DNA from: Actinospineispora acaciae DSM 45401
Lineage (GTDB): Bacteria > Actinomycetota > Actinomycetes > Mycobacteriales > Pseudonocardiaceae
Direction: 5' to 3'
Length of the DNA stretch: 64,000 bases
NCBI RefSeq assembly: GCF_000620785.1
Contig: NZ_JIAI01000004.1
Coordinates: 496,001-560,000 of the forward strand
This document shows, piece by piece, positions 1-8,251 of the stretch (within the stretch, counting starts at the first letter, position 1; each line of letters starts with the position of its first letter). A model generated the notes under the pieces. It worked only from the letters and a program-made list of their open reading frames with translations, was not told where the DNA came from and did not search any database. The translations under genes were made by a program, and so were the position numbers.

Positions 1-735
1 GGCCAGGCCGAGGTGCAGCTTGCCGCCGAACCCGCCGCCGAGCGCGGGCACCCGGACGGTGATCTCGGACATCGGCCGGTCCAGCAGCGCGGCCAGGCCC
101 TTGCGGACGGTGAACGGGTCCTGGGACGTGGTGGTGACGACCAGGCCGCCGTCCGGGTCCAGCTCGGCCAGGGTGGCGCGGGGTTCGAGGTAGGCCTGGT
201 GCACGCGGTGCGACTCGATGCGGGTGGTCACCGTGAACGCGGCGTCTCGCAGGGAGGCGTCGACGTCACCTCGGCGGATCCGCGACGGCGGCAGCGGGTT
301 CGGCTGGCCGGCGTGCACCTGCCAGGCGTCCGCGCGCAGCGCGTCGGTCAGGGTCACGGCGGCCGGCAGCGGCACGAGGTCCAGCCCGACCAGCGCCGCC
401 GCCCGGTCCGCGTTCGCCTTGCCCTCGGCCACCACCAGCGCGACCGGCTCGCCGGCGAACCGCGTCACCTCGCGGGCCAGCACGGGCTGGTCGTGCAGCA
501 CGCCGCCCCACCGGCGGTCCGGCAGGTCGTCGGCGGTCAGCACGCGCACCACCCCGGGCGCGCTCAGAGCGGCCACCGTGTCCACCGACCGGATCCGGGC
601 GGACGCCAGCGGCGAGCGGACCACGGCGCAGTGCAACAGGCCGTCCGGGCGGATGTCCTCGGTGTAGCGGGCGCGGCCGGTCGCCTTGGCCACGGCGTCC
701 GGACGGTTCAACTCCGTACCCAGCACGCCGGTCAC
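1..735 (-). CDS. Xanthine/aldehyde dehydrogenase-type molybdopterin-binding subunit (partial)
   Basis: The N-terminal 245 residues of a CoxL/XdhA-family large subunit are visible; the gene runs off the left edge. I start it at the GTG at 735, which overlaps the stop of the 2Fe-2S gene as GTGA. The reading begins VTGVLGTELNRPDAVAKATG, passes through the aldehyde oxidase a/b hammerhead domain, and ends in the ALGGGFGGK loop typical of the molybdopterin-binding region. With the upstream 2Fe-2S subunit it would form a cytoplasmic molybdenum hydroxylase oxidising a purine or aldehyde; the substrate cannot be read from this fragment. Translational coupling to the 2Fe-2S gene indicates one operon. 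Confidence 0.9.
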   Translation of the reverse strand, partial: MTGVLGTELNRPDAVAKATGRARYTEDIRPDGLLHCAVVRSPLASARIRSVDTVAALSAPGVVRVLTADDLPDRRWGGVLHDQPVLAREVTRFAGEPVALVVAEGKANADRAAALVGLDLVPLPAAVTLTDALRADAWQVHAGQPNPLPPSRIRRGDVDASLRDAAFTVTTRIESHRVHQAYLEPRATLAELDPDGGLVVTTTSQDPFTVRKGLAALLDRPMSEITVRVPALGGGFGGKLHLGLA

Positions 736-1214
736 GGGGTTCCCTCCCCGACCCGGCGCGCCGCGGCGGTAACCGCCCTCATGATCGGCAGGTAGCCCGT
801 GCAGCGGCACAGGTTGCCGGCCAGCGCCGTCTCGATCTCCGCGCGGTCCGGGGCGCCTCCGGTACGCGACGCCACCAGCGCGGCCGCCATCACCAGCATC
901 CCGGGCGTGCAGATGCCGCACTGCACGGCGCCGGCGGCCGCCAGCTCCTCGGCCAGCACCCGCCCGGCGCCGCCCTCGGACACCCCCTCGGCCGTCCGGA
1001 CCTCGCCGCCGTCGCACTCCGCCGCGAACACCAGGCACGAGTTCACCGGCCGCCCGTCCAACAGCACCGTGCACGCCCCGCAGTCGCCGGTGCCGCAGCC
1101 GAGCTTGGTCCCGGTCAGCCGCAGCTCCTCGCGCAGCACGTCGATCAGCAACCGGTCGCCGGCCTCGACCTCCCGATCGGCCCCGTTGCACCGGAAACGA
1201 GTCAGCTCAGCCAA
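732..1214 (-). CDS. 2Fe-2S subunit of a molybdenum hydroxylase (CoxS/XdhC-type small subunit)
   Basis: This 160-residue protein is the electron-transfer small subunit of a xanthine/CO/aldehyde dehydrogenase-type enzyme. The plant-type ferredoxin domain shows the cysteine pattern LGCGTGDCGACTVLLDG followed by a fourth Cys in VNSCL. The C-terminal alpha-helical cluster domain carries QCGICTPGM and NLCRCTGY. Length matches the family (about 150-165). Its stop overlaps the GTG of the CoxL-like subunit, and its start overlaps the end of the upstream ABC ATPase gene by 8 bases, so import and oxidation of one substrate may be co-expressed. The pairing is inferred from position only; no FAD subunit is seen in this window. 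Confidence 0.93.
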   Translation of the reverse strand: MAELTRFRCNGADREVEAGDRLLIDVLREELRLTGTKLGCGTGDCGACTVLLDGRPVNSCLVFAAECDGGEVRTAEGVSEGGAGRVLAEELAAAGAVQCGICTPGMLVMAAALVASRTGGAPDRAEIETALAGNLCRCTGYLPIMRAVTAAARRVGEGTP

Positions 1215-2349
1215 CGCGCTGCCCCGTCCGCTGGTCGAACAACATCCCGTGCGCCTCGTCGAACCCGAACCACACCTCGTCGCCGTCCGCGATCGGCGTC
1301 CCGTCGTGCGGCAGCGTCGCCATCACCGGCGGATGGTCGCCGATGTCCAACTGCGCGCGCACCCACCCGCCGCCGAAGATCGCCGCGATCACCCTGGCCC
1401 GCGCGAAACACCGACCGTCCGCCTCCGCCCGCACCGCCACGTGCTCCGGCCGAACCCCGCACCGAACCGTCTCACCGTCCGCCAACGAACCCTTCGCCGG
1501 CAGGCTGAACCGCATCTCCCCCGGCCCGGCCAGCTCCACCCCGCCGCCGTCAGAACCGCCGACCACCCGAACCGAGAACTCGTTCAGGTTCCCCAGCAAC
1601 CGGGCCACCTCCAGCGACGCCGGCGCCCGATACACCTCCGCCGGTGCATCCACCTGCAACACCCGCCCAGCGCCCATGGCCGCGATCCGGGTGGACATGG
1701 TGAACGCCTCGTCCTGGTCGTGCGTCACGAACACCGTGGTGATCCCCAGCTCGCGCTGCAGCCGCCGCACCTCCAGCCCCAACTGCTCGCGCAGCCGCCG
1801 GTCCAGCGCGCCGAACGGCTCGTCCAGCAGCAGCAACCGGGGCCGGAACACCAGCGCCCGGGCCAGCGCCACCCGCTGCTGCTGCCCGCCGGACAGCTCC
1901 CCGGGATGCCGCTCGCCCATCCCGCCCAGCTCGACCACGTCCAACATCTCGCCGACCCGCCGCGCGCACTCGCCCCCGTCGACCTTGCGCATCCGCAGCG
2001 GGAACGCCACGTTCTGCGCCACCGTCAGATGCGGGAACAACGCATAGTTCTGGAACACCACCCCGACGTCCCGCCGCTCGGTCGGCAGCGCCGTCACGTC
2101 CCGCCCGCCGATGTGCACCGACCCGAGCCCCGGCCGCTCCAACCCGCCGATCAGCCGCAACAACGTCGACTTCCCGGAGCCACTCGGCCCGAGCAGCGTC
2201 AGGAACTCGCCGTGCTCCACCGCCAGGTCGATCTCGTGCAGCACGTCGACACCGCCGTACCCATGGCTGATGCCGCTCAACCGGACGTCCCCGGTGGCCG
2301 CCTCCGGCCGCCCCTCGCGCCCGCGCACGTCCTGATGGGTCATCGTCAC
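1207..2349 (-). CDS. ABC transporter ATP-binding protein, polyamine/PotA-like
   Basis: This 380-residue ATPase powers the importer encoded just upstream. Walker A is GPSGSGKST, the Q-loop region is VVFQNYALFPHLTV, the signature is LSGGQQQR, Walker B is LLLLDEPFGALD and the H-loop is VFVTHD. After about residue 240 a TOBE-type C-terminal domain follows, as in PotA, CysA and UgpC-class ATPases. The start at 2349 overlaps the fused permease stop by 4 bases. The order lipoprotein, permease, ATPase and a spermidine/putrescine-like arrangement place it in the PotABCD/thiamine/iron(III) group of importers; the true substrate is unknown, although the downstream molybdenum hydroxylase suggests a nitrogenous or aromatic compound. 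Confidence 0.93.
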   Translation of the reverse strand: MTMTHQDVRGREGRPEAATGDVRLSGISHGYGGVDVLHEIDLAVEHGEFLTLLGPSGSGKSTLLRLIGGLERPGLGSVHIGGRDVTALPTERRDVGVVFQNYALFPHLTVAQNVAFPLRMRKVDGGECARRVGEMLDVVELGGMGERHPGELSGGQQQRVALARALVFRPRLLLLDEPFGALDRRLREQLGLEVRRLQRELGITTVFVTHDQDEAFTMSTRIAAMGAGRVLQVDAPAEVYRAPASLEVARLLGNLNEFSVRVVGGSDGGGVELAGPGEMRFSLPAKGSLADGETVRCGVRPEHVAVRAEADGRCFARARVIAAIFGGGWVRAQLDIGDHPPVMATLPHDGTPIADGDEVWFGFDEAHGMLFDQRTGQRVG

Positions 2350-4046
2350 CGGCTACCTCCAGATGCCGAGCGCCTGACCGCCCGCACGGCAAGCGCGCCG
2401 CCGCCGATGAGCACCAGCGCGGCGAGAATCAACGTGGACAGCGCCGCCACCGTGGGCCGCAGGTCCTGCTGCACGAACTGGTAGATCTTCACCGGCAGCG
2501 TCGGCTCGATGACCTGCAGGAACAACGAGATGACCGCCTCGTCCCACGACGTGATGAACGCGATCACCGCCGCCCCCGCCACCGACGGCAGCACCAGCGG
2601 CAACGTGACCCGGCAGAACGCGGTCACCCGCCCGGCACCCAGGCTGCGCGCCGCCTCCTCCAGCGACGAACCGACCTGCTGCAGCGCGGCCGTACAGATC
2701 AACACGGTGAACGGCAGCGCCAGCACCGCATGCGCCAGCCCGTACCCCAGCACCGTGCCCGCGATCCCGAGCTGCCCCTCCAGGTCGTACAACCCCGCCG
2801 CGATCAGCACCACCGGCACGATCATCGGCAGCATGAACAGCCCGCGCAGCGCCCGAGCCCCGCGCGGCCGCGCCCTGGTCATCCCCAACGCGGCGAGCAG
2901 GCCCGCCACCGTGGCCAGCACCGTCGCCAGCACCGCCACCTGGAAGCTCAACCACGCGGACTCCCCCCATGCCGTGTCCGCGAACAGCTCCTCGTACCAC
3001 TGCAGCGACAACCCGGACGGCGGGAACGTCAAATACGACTTCGGCGAGAACGACACCAACACTACGTACACCAGCGGCACCACCAGGAACGCGAACACCA
3101 GCGCGCTCCAGCCGGCCAGCGCCGCCCGCCCCACCGACACCCGCCGCCGACCGCCCGGCCTCGGCGCCACCTGGACGTTCACCGGCCCCCGGTCGCCCGC
3201 CCCGGCCAGCGCGTCCATCCCGAACGCGCGGTCGAACACGTAGTAGATGACCAGCGCCAGCACCAGCAGCCCGACGCCCATCGCCGCCGCCACGCCCCAG
3301 TTGCCGATCGTGACCTGCTGCTGGATGTACATCGACACCGTGATGTTCGACGGCCCGCCCAACAGCGCCGGCGTCAGGAAGAACCCGAGCCCGATCACGA
3401 ACGCGAGCAGCGCCCCGGAGTACACCGCCGGACGGGTCAGCGGGACGAAGATCCGGCGCACCGCCTGCCCCGGCCCGGCGCCCAACGTCCGCGCGGCGGT
3501 CATCAGCCCGTCGTCGATCCGCACCATTCCGCCGTAAAAGATCAGAATGAGGTACGGAAGGAGATAGCTCACCATTCCGATGGCCGCCGCCGCCTCGGTG
3601 AACAACAGGTCCGCGCCGCTCATCAACAACTGCAGCGAATAGATCCGCACCAGCACCGAGGTCCAGAACGGGAACAACACGAACAGCATCAGCAGCTGAG
3701 CCCGCCGCCCCGGCAACCGGGACAGGAACGCCGCCACCGGATACGCGATGACCACGGTGACCACCGCCGCCACCGCCGCGATCACGAACGTGTTGCGCAG
3801 GATGATCCGGTTCGCCGGCTCGGCCGCCATCTCCCGGTAGTTGTTCAGCCCGGGGTCGGCCAGCGACAGCGCGCCCTGCGGGTCAAAGCTGCGCAGTATC
3901 ACTCCGACCAGCGGGTACACCACCAGGGCGAGCACCAGCAGCACGGCCGGGGCGAGCAGCACCCACCCGGTCACCGACACCGGGCGTGTCCTTCTGCGAG
4001 TCCGGACGGCCGGCGCCTCGGGGGTGACGGTGACTGTCATCGTCAC
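2346..4046 (-). CDS. Fused double permease of an ABC importer (PotB-PotC-like in one chain)
   Basis: One 566-residue protein carries two complete BPD-type permease domains, each of which is normally a separate PotB or PotC polypeptide of about 280 residues. The first domain spans about residues 25-280 with the EAA-like loop MTAARTLGAGPGQAVRRIFVP. A basic linker follows (about 285-305). The second domain spans about 305-560 with a second EAA loop, LEEAARSLGAGRVTAFCRVT. About 12 membrane segments are apparent. The start is a GTG overlapping the lipoprotein stop as GTGA; an in-frame ATG lies two codons in. Fused permeases of this kind are known in Fe(III)/thiamine-type importers, so the fusion weakens a strict polyamine assignment. 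Confidence 0.9.
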   Translation of the reverse strand: MTMTVTVTPEAPAVRTRRRTRPVSVTGWVLLAPAVLLVLALVVYPLVGVILRSFDPQGALSLADPGLNNYREMAAEPANRIILRNTFVIAAVAAVVTVVIAYPVAAFLSRLPGRRAQLLMLFVLFPFWTSVLVRIYSLQLLMSGADLLFTEAAAAIGMVSYLLPYLILIFYGGMVRIDDGLMTAARTLGAGPGQAVRRIFVPLTRPAVYSGALLAFVIGLGFFLTPALLGGPSNITVSMYIQQQVTIGNWGVAAAMGVGLLVLALVIYYVFDRAFGMDALAGAGDRGPVNVQVAPRPGGRRRVSVGRAALAGWSALVFAFLVVPLVYVVLVSFSPKSYLTFPPSGLSLQWYEELFADTAWGESAWLSFQVAVLATVLATVAGLLAALGMTRARPRGARALRGLFMLPMIVPVVLIAAGLYDLEGQLGIAGTVLGYGLAHAVLALPFTVLICTAALQQVGSSLEEAARSLGAGRVTAFCRVTLPLVLPSVAGAAVIAFITSWDEAVISLFLQVIEPTLPVKIYQFVQQDLRPTVAALSTLILAALVLIGGGALAVRAVRRSASGGSR

Positions 4047-5107
4047 GGCTTCCCGGTGGTCAGCCAGTTGTTCCAGCGCTTGGTGATGTCCGTGGTGTTC
4101 TGCAGGTAGTACTGGTCGTCCTCGGTGATCGCGTCCTTGACGTTGTCACCCTCGGGCGCCCATTTGACCACGTCCGGCGGAATGTTCAGCTCCTTCGTCG
4201 GAATGGTGTAGGCGACCTTCCGGTAGAACTGCGCCTGGGCGTCGGTGTCGTTGATGACCTCGGCCAGGAACTTCTGTGCCGCGGCCGGGTTCGGCGAGCC
4301 CTTCGGGATCGAGTTCATCCCGGTGAACAGCAGCGAATGGCTCCAGGCCACGCCGAGGTCGTCACCGTTGCGCGCGGTGGTCTGCGCCACGCCGCTCCAC
4401 ATCGCCGCGATCTTGCAGGTGCCGTTGAGCAGGAACTGCGCGGCCTGCGCGCCGGACGACCACCACACCACGTCGTTCTTGATCGTGTTCAGCTTGGTGA
4501 ACGCGCGGTTCAGGTCGAGCGGGTAGAGCTTGTCGCTGGGCACCCCGTCGGCGAGCAGCGCGCCCTCCAGGGTGCCGCCGAACTGCGGGCTCTTGTACAG
4601 GCACCGCTTGCCGGGGAACTTCGCGGTGTCGAACAGGTCCTCGAACTTCGTGGGCGTTGGCGTGCCGGCCGGGAAGTCCTTCGGCCGCCACGCGACCACG
4701 GTTCCGGCGCGGTAGACCTGGTAGCCGTACTCGTCGTAGGTGCCCGGCCGCAGCTTGTCCAGCGGCACCACCTTCGGGTCCAGCTTCTCCAGCAGCCCGG
4801 CCTGCTTGGCCAGCTCGAAGTCGCTGACGGTGGCGAAGTTCGTCGCCGTCCACACCACGTTCCCGGACTTCACCCCGGCCTGCAGCTTGTCGATGCCGCA
4901 GCAGAACGTGTCGGCCACGACCTTGGTGCCGGTCTGCTTCTGGAACGCGGGGAAGAACGAGGTCTCCAGGCCGTTGACGAAGTCGGCGCTGCCGCCCGAG
5001 GCCAGGTAGACGAACGGTTTGTTGGAGCCGCCCCCGCCGCCGCAACCGGCGATCAGGCTCGCCAGGAGAACGACGACCGCGGCGGCGGTGAGTCTGCTGC
5101 GCTGCAT
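4043..5107 (-). CDS. Extracellular solute-binding lipoprotein of the ABC importer
   Basis: This 354-residue protein starts at ATG 5107 (an in-frame start lies 7 codons upstream). Residues 1-22 form a basic, hydrophobic signal peptide ending in the lipobox LIAGC, so the mature protein is lipid-anchored outside the membrane. A glycine-rich stretch precedes a PotD/type-2 periplasmic-binding fold: FVYLASGGSADFVNGLETSF, later the typical PGKRCLYKSP and LLNGTCKIAAMWSG segments. Being first in the operon, it presumably delivers substrate to the fused permease. Ligand identity cannot be judged; the acidic Asp/Glu pocket residues of PotD are not obvious to me. Confidence 0.9.
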   Translation of the reverse strand: MQRSRLTAAAVVVLLASLIAGCGGGGGSNKPFVYLASGGSADFVNGLETSFFPAFQKQTGTKVVADTFCCGIDKLQAGVKSGNVVWTATNFATVSDFELAKQAGLLEKLDPKVVPLDKLRPGTYDEYGYQVYRAGTVVAWRPKDFPAGTPTPTKFEDLFDTAKFPGKRCLYKSPQFGGTLEGALLADGVPSDKLYPLDLNRAFTKLNTIKNDVVWWSSGAQAAQFLLNGTCKIAAMWSGVAQTTARNGDDLGVAWSHSLLFTGMNSIPKGSPNPAAAQKFLAEVINDTDAQAQFYRKVAYTIPTKELNIPPDVVKWAPEGDNVKDAITEDDQYYLQNTTDITKRWNNWLTTGKP

Positions 5108-5161
5108 GCTCCGCTGTCCTCTCGTCAACTTTGACGGTTCGTCACCCCGACGGTAAAGAAC

Positions 5162-5173
5162 AATCTATAGATT
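5162..5173. promoter_or_regulatory. 12-bp perfect palindrome AATCTATAGATT upstream of the ABC operon
   Basis: The AT-rich palindrome AATCTATAGATT lies about 55 bases upstream of the lipoprotein start, between that operon and the GntR-family gene. In otherwise GC-rich DNA such a site is a good operator or promoter-core candidate for the adjacent FCD-type regulator. The binding protein is inferred from position only. Confidence 0.45.
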
Positions 5174-5226
5174 ATAGTCTGCGATCGAGAGATTAGAGGC
5201 GAGCGCAGACGAAGTCAACAGGCCGC

Positions 5227-5934
5227 CTAGGTAGTGAGGGCCTCGACGTTGCCGTCCGGGAAGTGCTTGGCGAACACCGCCAGCGTGCGGCAGAGGTCCT
5301 CTTCCAGCACGGACTCGCAGGCGGCGCCGTTGCCGGAGCGGACGGCGTCGAGCAGCTCGCGGTGGTTGGCCAGGGTGTCAGCCATGGTCACCTTCGGCAT
5401 CCGGTAGGCGACCCGGGCGTAGCGCTCGGTGGCGATCCGCAGGCTCATGATCCGGCGCACCAGCGACTCGCGGCCGGTCGCGCGGTAGTGCAGGGCGTGG
5501 AAGCGGTGGTCGGCCTCGTAGAACCGGTCCACGTCCTCGGTCTCGGCGGCCGACTCCATCTCGGCGAGCAGCTCGGCCATGCGCTCGACGCCCTCGGGCG
5601 AGATCCGCTCCGCCCCCAGCCGTGCGGCGAGCCGCTCCATGCCGATGCGCATGAGGTAGAGCTCTTCGTACTCGTCCACCGTCAGCGGTGCGACCTGGGC
5701 GCCCCGGAACGCGTCGTTGCGCACCAGCCCCTCGCTGGCCAGCAGCTGGATCGCCTCGCGGGCCGGCGTCTGGCTCACCCCGAGCCGGGTGGCCAGCTCG
5801 TTCGGGTTCAACTTCGTGCCCGGCGGCAGCTGCCCCTTCACGATCGCGCGCCGAACCTGGTCGGCAACGACATCGCGGGCGGTGGGCCGACCACGCCGCA
5901 CCGTGTCCCCCGACGTGAAATCGGGCAAGTTCAC
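5227..5934 (-). CDS. GntR-family transcriptional regulator, FadR/FCD subfamily
   Basis: This 235-residue protein has an N-terminal winged HTH (about residues 17-80: ADQVRRAIVKGQLPPGTKLN, then ELATRLGVSQTPAREAIQLL) and a C-terminal all-helical FCD effector domain with the metal-binding pattern D...H...H (FYEADHRFH and later NHRELLDAV). I choose the GTG at 5934 because AGGGGAGA stands 6-8 bases before it; the longer in-frame ATG at 5973 would begin inside a palindrome. It lies directly upstream of and parallel to the ABC importer/molybdenum hydroxylase operon and is the likely repressor of that operon and of itself; its effector is probably the imported or oxidised compound. Confidence 0.9.
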   Translation of the reverse strand: MNLPDFTSGDTVRRGRPTARDVVADQVRRAIVKGQLPPGTKLNPNELATRLGVSQTPAREAIQLLASEGLVRNDAFRGAQVAPLTVDEYEELYLMRIGMERLAARLGAERISPEGVERMAELLAEMESAAETEDVDRFYEADHRFHALHYRATGRESLVRRIMSLRIATERYARVAYRMPKVTMADTLANHRELLDAVRSGNGAACESVLEEDLCRTLAVFAKHFPDGNVEALTT

Positions 5935-5962
5935 GCTGTCTCCCCTGACACGAGCCGTCCCT

Positions 5963-5978
5963 ACAGAATACATTCTGT
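5963..5978. promoter_or_regulatory. Inverted repeat ACAGAAT-AC-ATTCTGT at the GntR-gene promoter
   Basis: Two perfect 7-base arms separated by AC lie 29 bases upstream of the chosen GTG start. Position and symmetry fit an autoregulatory operator of a FadR-type dimer. The site also argues against the upstream ATG at 5973, whose codon falls inside it. Confidence 0.5.
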
Positions 5979-6018
5979 TATCTGCCGGGCGCTCGACGGC
6001 CGCTCGCCGCGGCCGGCG

Positions 6019-6318
6019 TCAGGTCGGGACGTACCCGTCGACGATCATTCGAATGCTGTCACTGTTGCTCTCGCGCAGGGCGGCCAGGGGCGCGTACTCC
6101 GCCGAGTTGTTCCACGCCCGCGCGCTCTGCAGGTCCGGAAACTCCACGACGACCACGCTGTCGGCGGGCCACCGGCCGTCGAGCTGTTCGACGTCCGAGG
6201 TCCGCACCAGGTACCGACCGCCGTACGGCTCCAGCGTCGCCTCCACCCGCTCCCGGTAGACGGCCATCTCCTCGGCACTGCCCGTCACCCGCACCCCGGC
6301 GATCACGTATGCGGTCAA
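6019..6318 (-). CDS. DUF1330 family protein
   Basis: This 99-residue protein matches the small DUF1330 ferredoxin-like alpha/beta-barrel family: it opens MTAYVIAGVRVT, has the conserved YGGRYLVR strand and the VVVEFPDLQSARAWNNSAEY segment, and ends with a strand (MIVDGYV). Members are cytoplasmic dimers of unknown function related to EthD/ABM-like monooxygenase folds. It stands alone between the GntR gene and a small CxxC protein, on the same strand; no operon partner is evident. Confidence 0.88.
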   Translation of the reverse strand: MTAYVIAGVRVTGSAEEMAVYRERVEATLEPYGGRYLVRTSDVEQLDGRWPADSVVVVEFPDLQSARAWNNSAEYAPLAALRESNSDSIRMIVDGYVPT

Positions 6319-6381
6319 GCGAACCCCCTCGACTCGGCCCGTAACTCTAGGGGAACGGCCGGCGATCGAGGTGTCCGCGCG

Positions 6382-6666
6382 TCAGCGGCCGGGGGTGTGG
6401 GTGGGCTGCAGCGGCTGGAAGTACGGGCTCAGCGGGCCGCTGGACTGCGCGCCGAGGTAGCCGGACACGGGCTCGGACGGCCGGGGGACGTACGGCGGCT
6501 GCTGCATCTCGAGGTACTCGGCCTCGGTGGCGATCTGGTACAGCTCGCACGGCCAGGCGGTGCCGCCGCCGCAGTCGATGCAGCGTCCGGCGTGGTCGGG
6601 GACGTGCTTCGCCTGGACCCGGTCCCGCAGGTCTGGCATGCGAGCGAGCAGGGTGGCCATCAACAT
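6382..6666 (-). CDS. Small hypothetical protein with CxxC...C cluster
   Basis: A 94-residue protein preceded by a strong ribosome binding site (AAGGAG, 6-7 bases before the ATG at 6666). The middle contains CIDCGGGTAWPCEL, which looks like a zinc- or iron-binding knuckle, and the C-terminal 40 residues are Pro/Gly/Ser/Tyr-rich and probably disordered. I do not recognise a function. The strong ribosome binding site and the conserved-looking Cys motif are the reasons for calling it real. Confidence 0.6.
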   Translation of the reverse strand: MLMATLLARMPDLRDRVQAKHVPDHAGRCIDCGGGTAWPCELYQIATEAEYLEMQQPPYVPRPSEPVSGYLGAQSSGPLSPYFQPLQPTHTPGR

Positions 6667-6919
6667 GGAGAGCTCCTTTCCGGTCGTGCGCGTTCCTTGT
6701 TACCTATGAGGTCCAACCCCCGTCGGGATGCGCAGTTACGGACGGTCACCTGATCGGCCGTATAGACACGGCCAAAGGTCGCTTTTGAGCGACAAACGCC
6801 ACGATGGCCTGGGCCGAACGTCGCAGAAAGTAACTTACTGTAACGTCAGCTCACTCTGTGTTATAACTTGTATCACTACCCGTGACGGGCGTTCGGAGAT
6901 GCGGAACGTGCCGACGGGG
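6667..6919. other. Intergenic region with repeated GTAAC motif
   Basis: No gene is seen in these 253 bases. They are less GC-rich than their surroundings and contain two direct GTAAC copies five bases apart (around 6828-6842). The region should hold the promoter of the small CxxC protein gene and the 3' end of the PrpD gene. Confidence 0.3.
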
Positions 6920-8242
6920 TCAGGCGGGCAGCGGCAGGTCGGCGCAGTTCTCCTGATCGGCCAGCGCGGCGAGGGCGCGGAACGAGGCCCGGCTTCCGGT
7001 GAGGAGGGCGAACTTGTCCTCCAGCTCGGCGGGGGTGGCCGGGTTGGCGTGGTGGCCCTTCGGGTTGAGCACGGTGGCCTCGGCGGTGCCGGCGTCGGTC
7101 GCGAGCGTGACCCTGGCCGGGGCGGCGGTCGGCCAGCGGGCGTCGAGGTCCTCGTCGAGCGTCACCGAGACCCGCTCGGCGAGTTCGGCCACCTTCGGGT
7201 CCCAGTCCATCTGTGCGGGGCCCACCTCGCCGTGCACCAGGGCCGCGGCCACCGCGTACGGCACGGAGAACCGGGTGGACAGCGCGTTGGGCTCGGCCTG
7301 GCGGGCGATCCGCATGTTGGCGGTCACGGTGGCCACCTCGACGGAGCGGAGCCGGGCCGGGTCGGTGAGCCCGAGCCGGGCGCGCGCGTCCAGGGTGGCG
7401 TCGATGGCGCCCTGGGCCAGCGCGCAGGACGAGTGCAGCTTGAAGTAGTTGCGGCGCAGGCGCAGGTCAGCGGGGTCGATGGGGTCGATCGAGTCGGTCA
7501 GCGGGCGCGGGTCGGCGAGGCTGTCGACCACGGTGGCGGCCAGCGACCCGGTGGCCCCGGTGAAGCCGGCGTCCGCCCAGGCGCGCGCGGCCACGCCGAT
7601 CCGGTTCGCGTGCCCGATCCAGAGGTTGCGGGCCGTCGCGCCCGCGTAGCAGGCGTCCCACCCGGTCAGCAGCGGTTGGGTGGCGGCGATCCGCACGGAC
7701 GGCACCGGGTCCGCGCCGTGGATCCGGGCCACCGCGGTCGCGGCCCCGAGCGCGCCAAGGTGCCCGTGCGGGTGCCGCGCCTTCGGGAACACGAACGCCT
7801 CGAACAGCCGCGCCGCCACCTCGTACCCGGCGGCCACCGCCTCCACCAGCCGCGCCCCGGGCGCCCCCACCGCCTGCGCGGCGGCCAGCGCGGCCGGCAC
7901 CACGTGGGCGGCGGGATGCCCGGTCGGCCGGAAGCCCTCGTCCATCTCCAGGAACGCCACCGCCGAGCCGTTGAGCCAGGCCGCCGTCTCCGCGTCGGCG
8001 CGCGGGCCTCCCGGCGCGAGCACCGACGCCTCGCCGGGCGCGGACCGGGCCAGCTCGTGGTCGATCAGCTTGGTCATCTCCGGCGAGCGGGCGCCGGCGT
8101 GGATCACGCCCACGGTGTCCGCGACGATCAGCCCGATGCTCGCGGCACCCTCGGGTCCGATGTCCTCCAGCCGCACCGCGCAGGCGGCCCGCGCCAGTTG
8201 CTCGATCCACTCGGCGAGTTGGTGGGCGTCGGTGCCGGTCAC
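6920..8242 (-). CDS. MmgE/PrpD family protein
   Basis: This 440-residue protein has the two-domain MmgE/PrpD architecture: an N-terminal all-helical domain with ADTVGVIHAGAR and NGSAVAFLEMDEGFRPTGHPAAHVVPAALA (family pattern with conserved D and HP), then an alpha/beta C-terminal domain with NYFKLHSSCALAQGAIDA. Characterised relatives include 2-methylcitrate dehydratase and cis-aconitate decarboxylase. No other methylcitrate gene (prpB or prpC) is nearby, so a methylcitrate role is not supported. It lies 9 bases downstream of the TetR gene and is probably cotranscribed with it. Confidence 0.85.
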   Translation of the reverse strand: MTGTDAHQLAEWIEQLARAACAVRLEDIGPEGAASIGLIVADTVGVIHAGARSPEMTKLIDHELARSAPGEASVLAPGGPRADAETAAWLNGSAVAFLEMDEGFRPTGHPAAHVVPAALAAAQAVGAPGARLVEAVAAGYEVAARLFEAFVFPKARHPHGHLGALGAATAVARIHGADPVPSVRIAATQPLLTGWDACYAGATARNLWIGHANRIGVAARAWADAGFTGATGSLAATVVDSLADPRPLTDSIDPIDPADLRLRRNYFKLHSSCALAQGAIDATLDARARLGLTDPARLRSVEVATVTANMRIARQAEPNALSTRFSVPYAVAAALVHGEVGPAQMDWDPKVAELAERVSVTLDEDLDARWPTAAPARVTLATDAGTAEATVLNPKGHHANPATPAELEDKFALLTGSRASFRALAALADQENCADLPLPA

Positions 8243-8251
8243 GAACCGAAG

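Noticed and set aside
799..2484. Plus-strand open frame of 561 codons across the ABC ATPase gene
   Set aside because: No domain; antisense to Walker A/B-containing ATPase.
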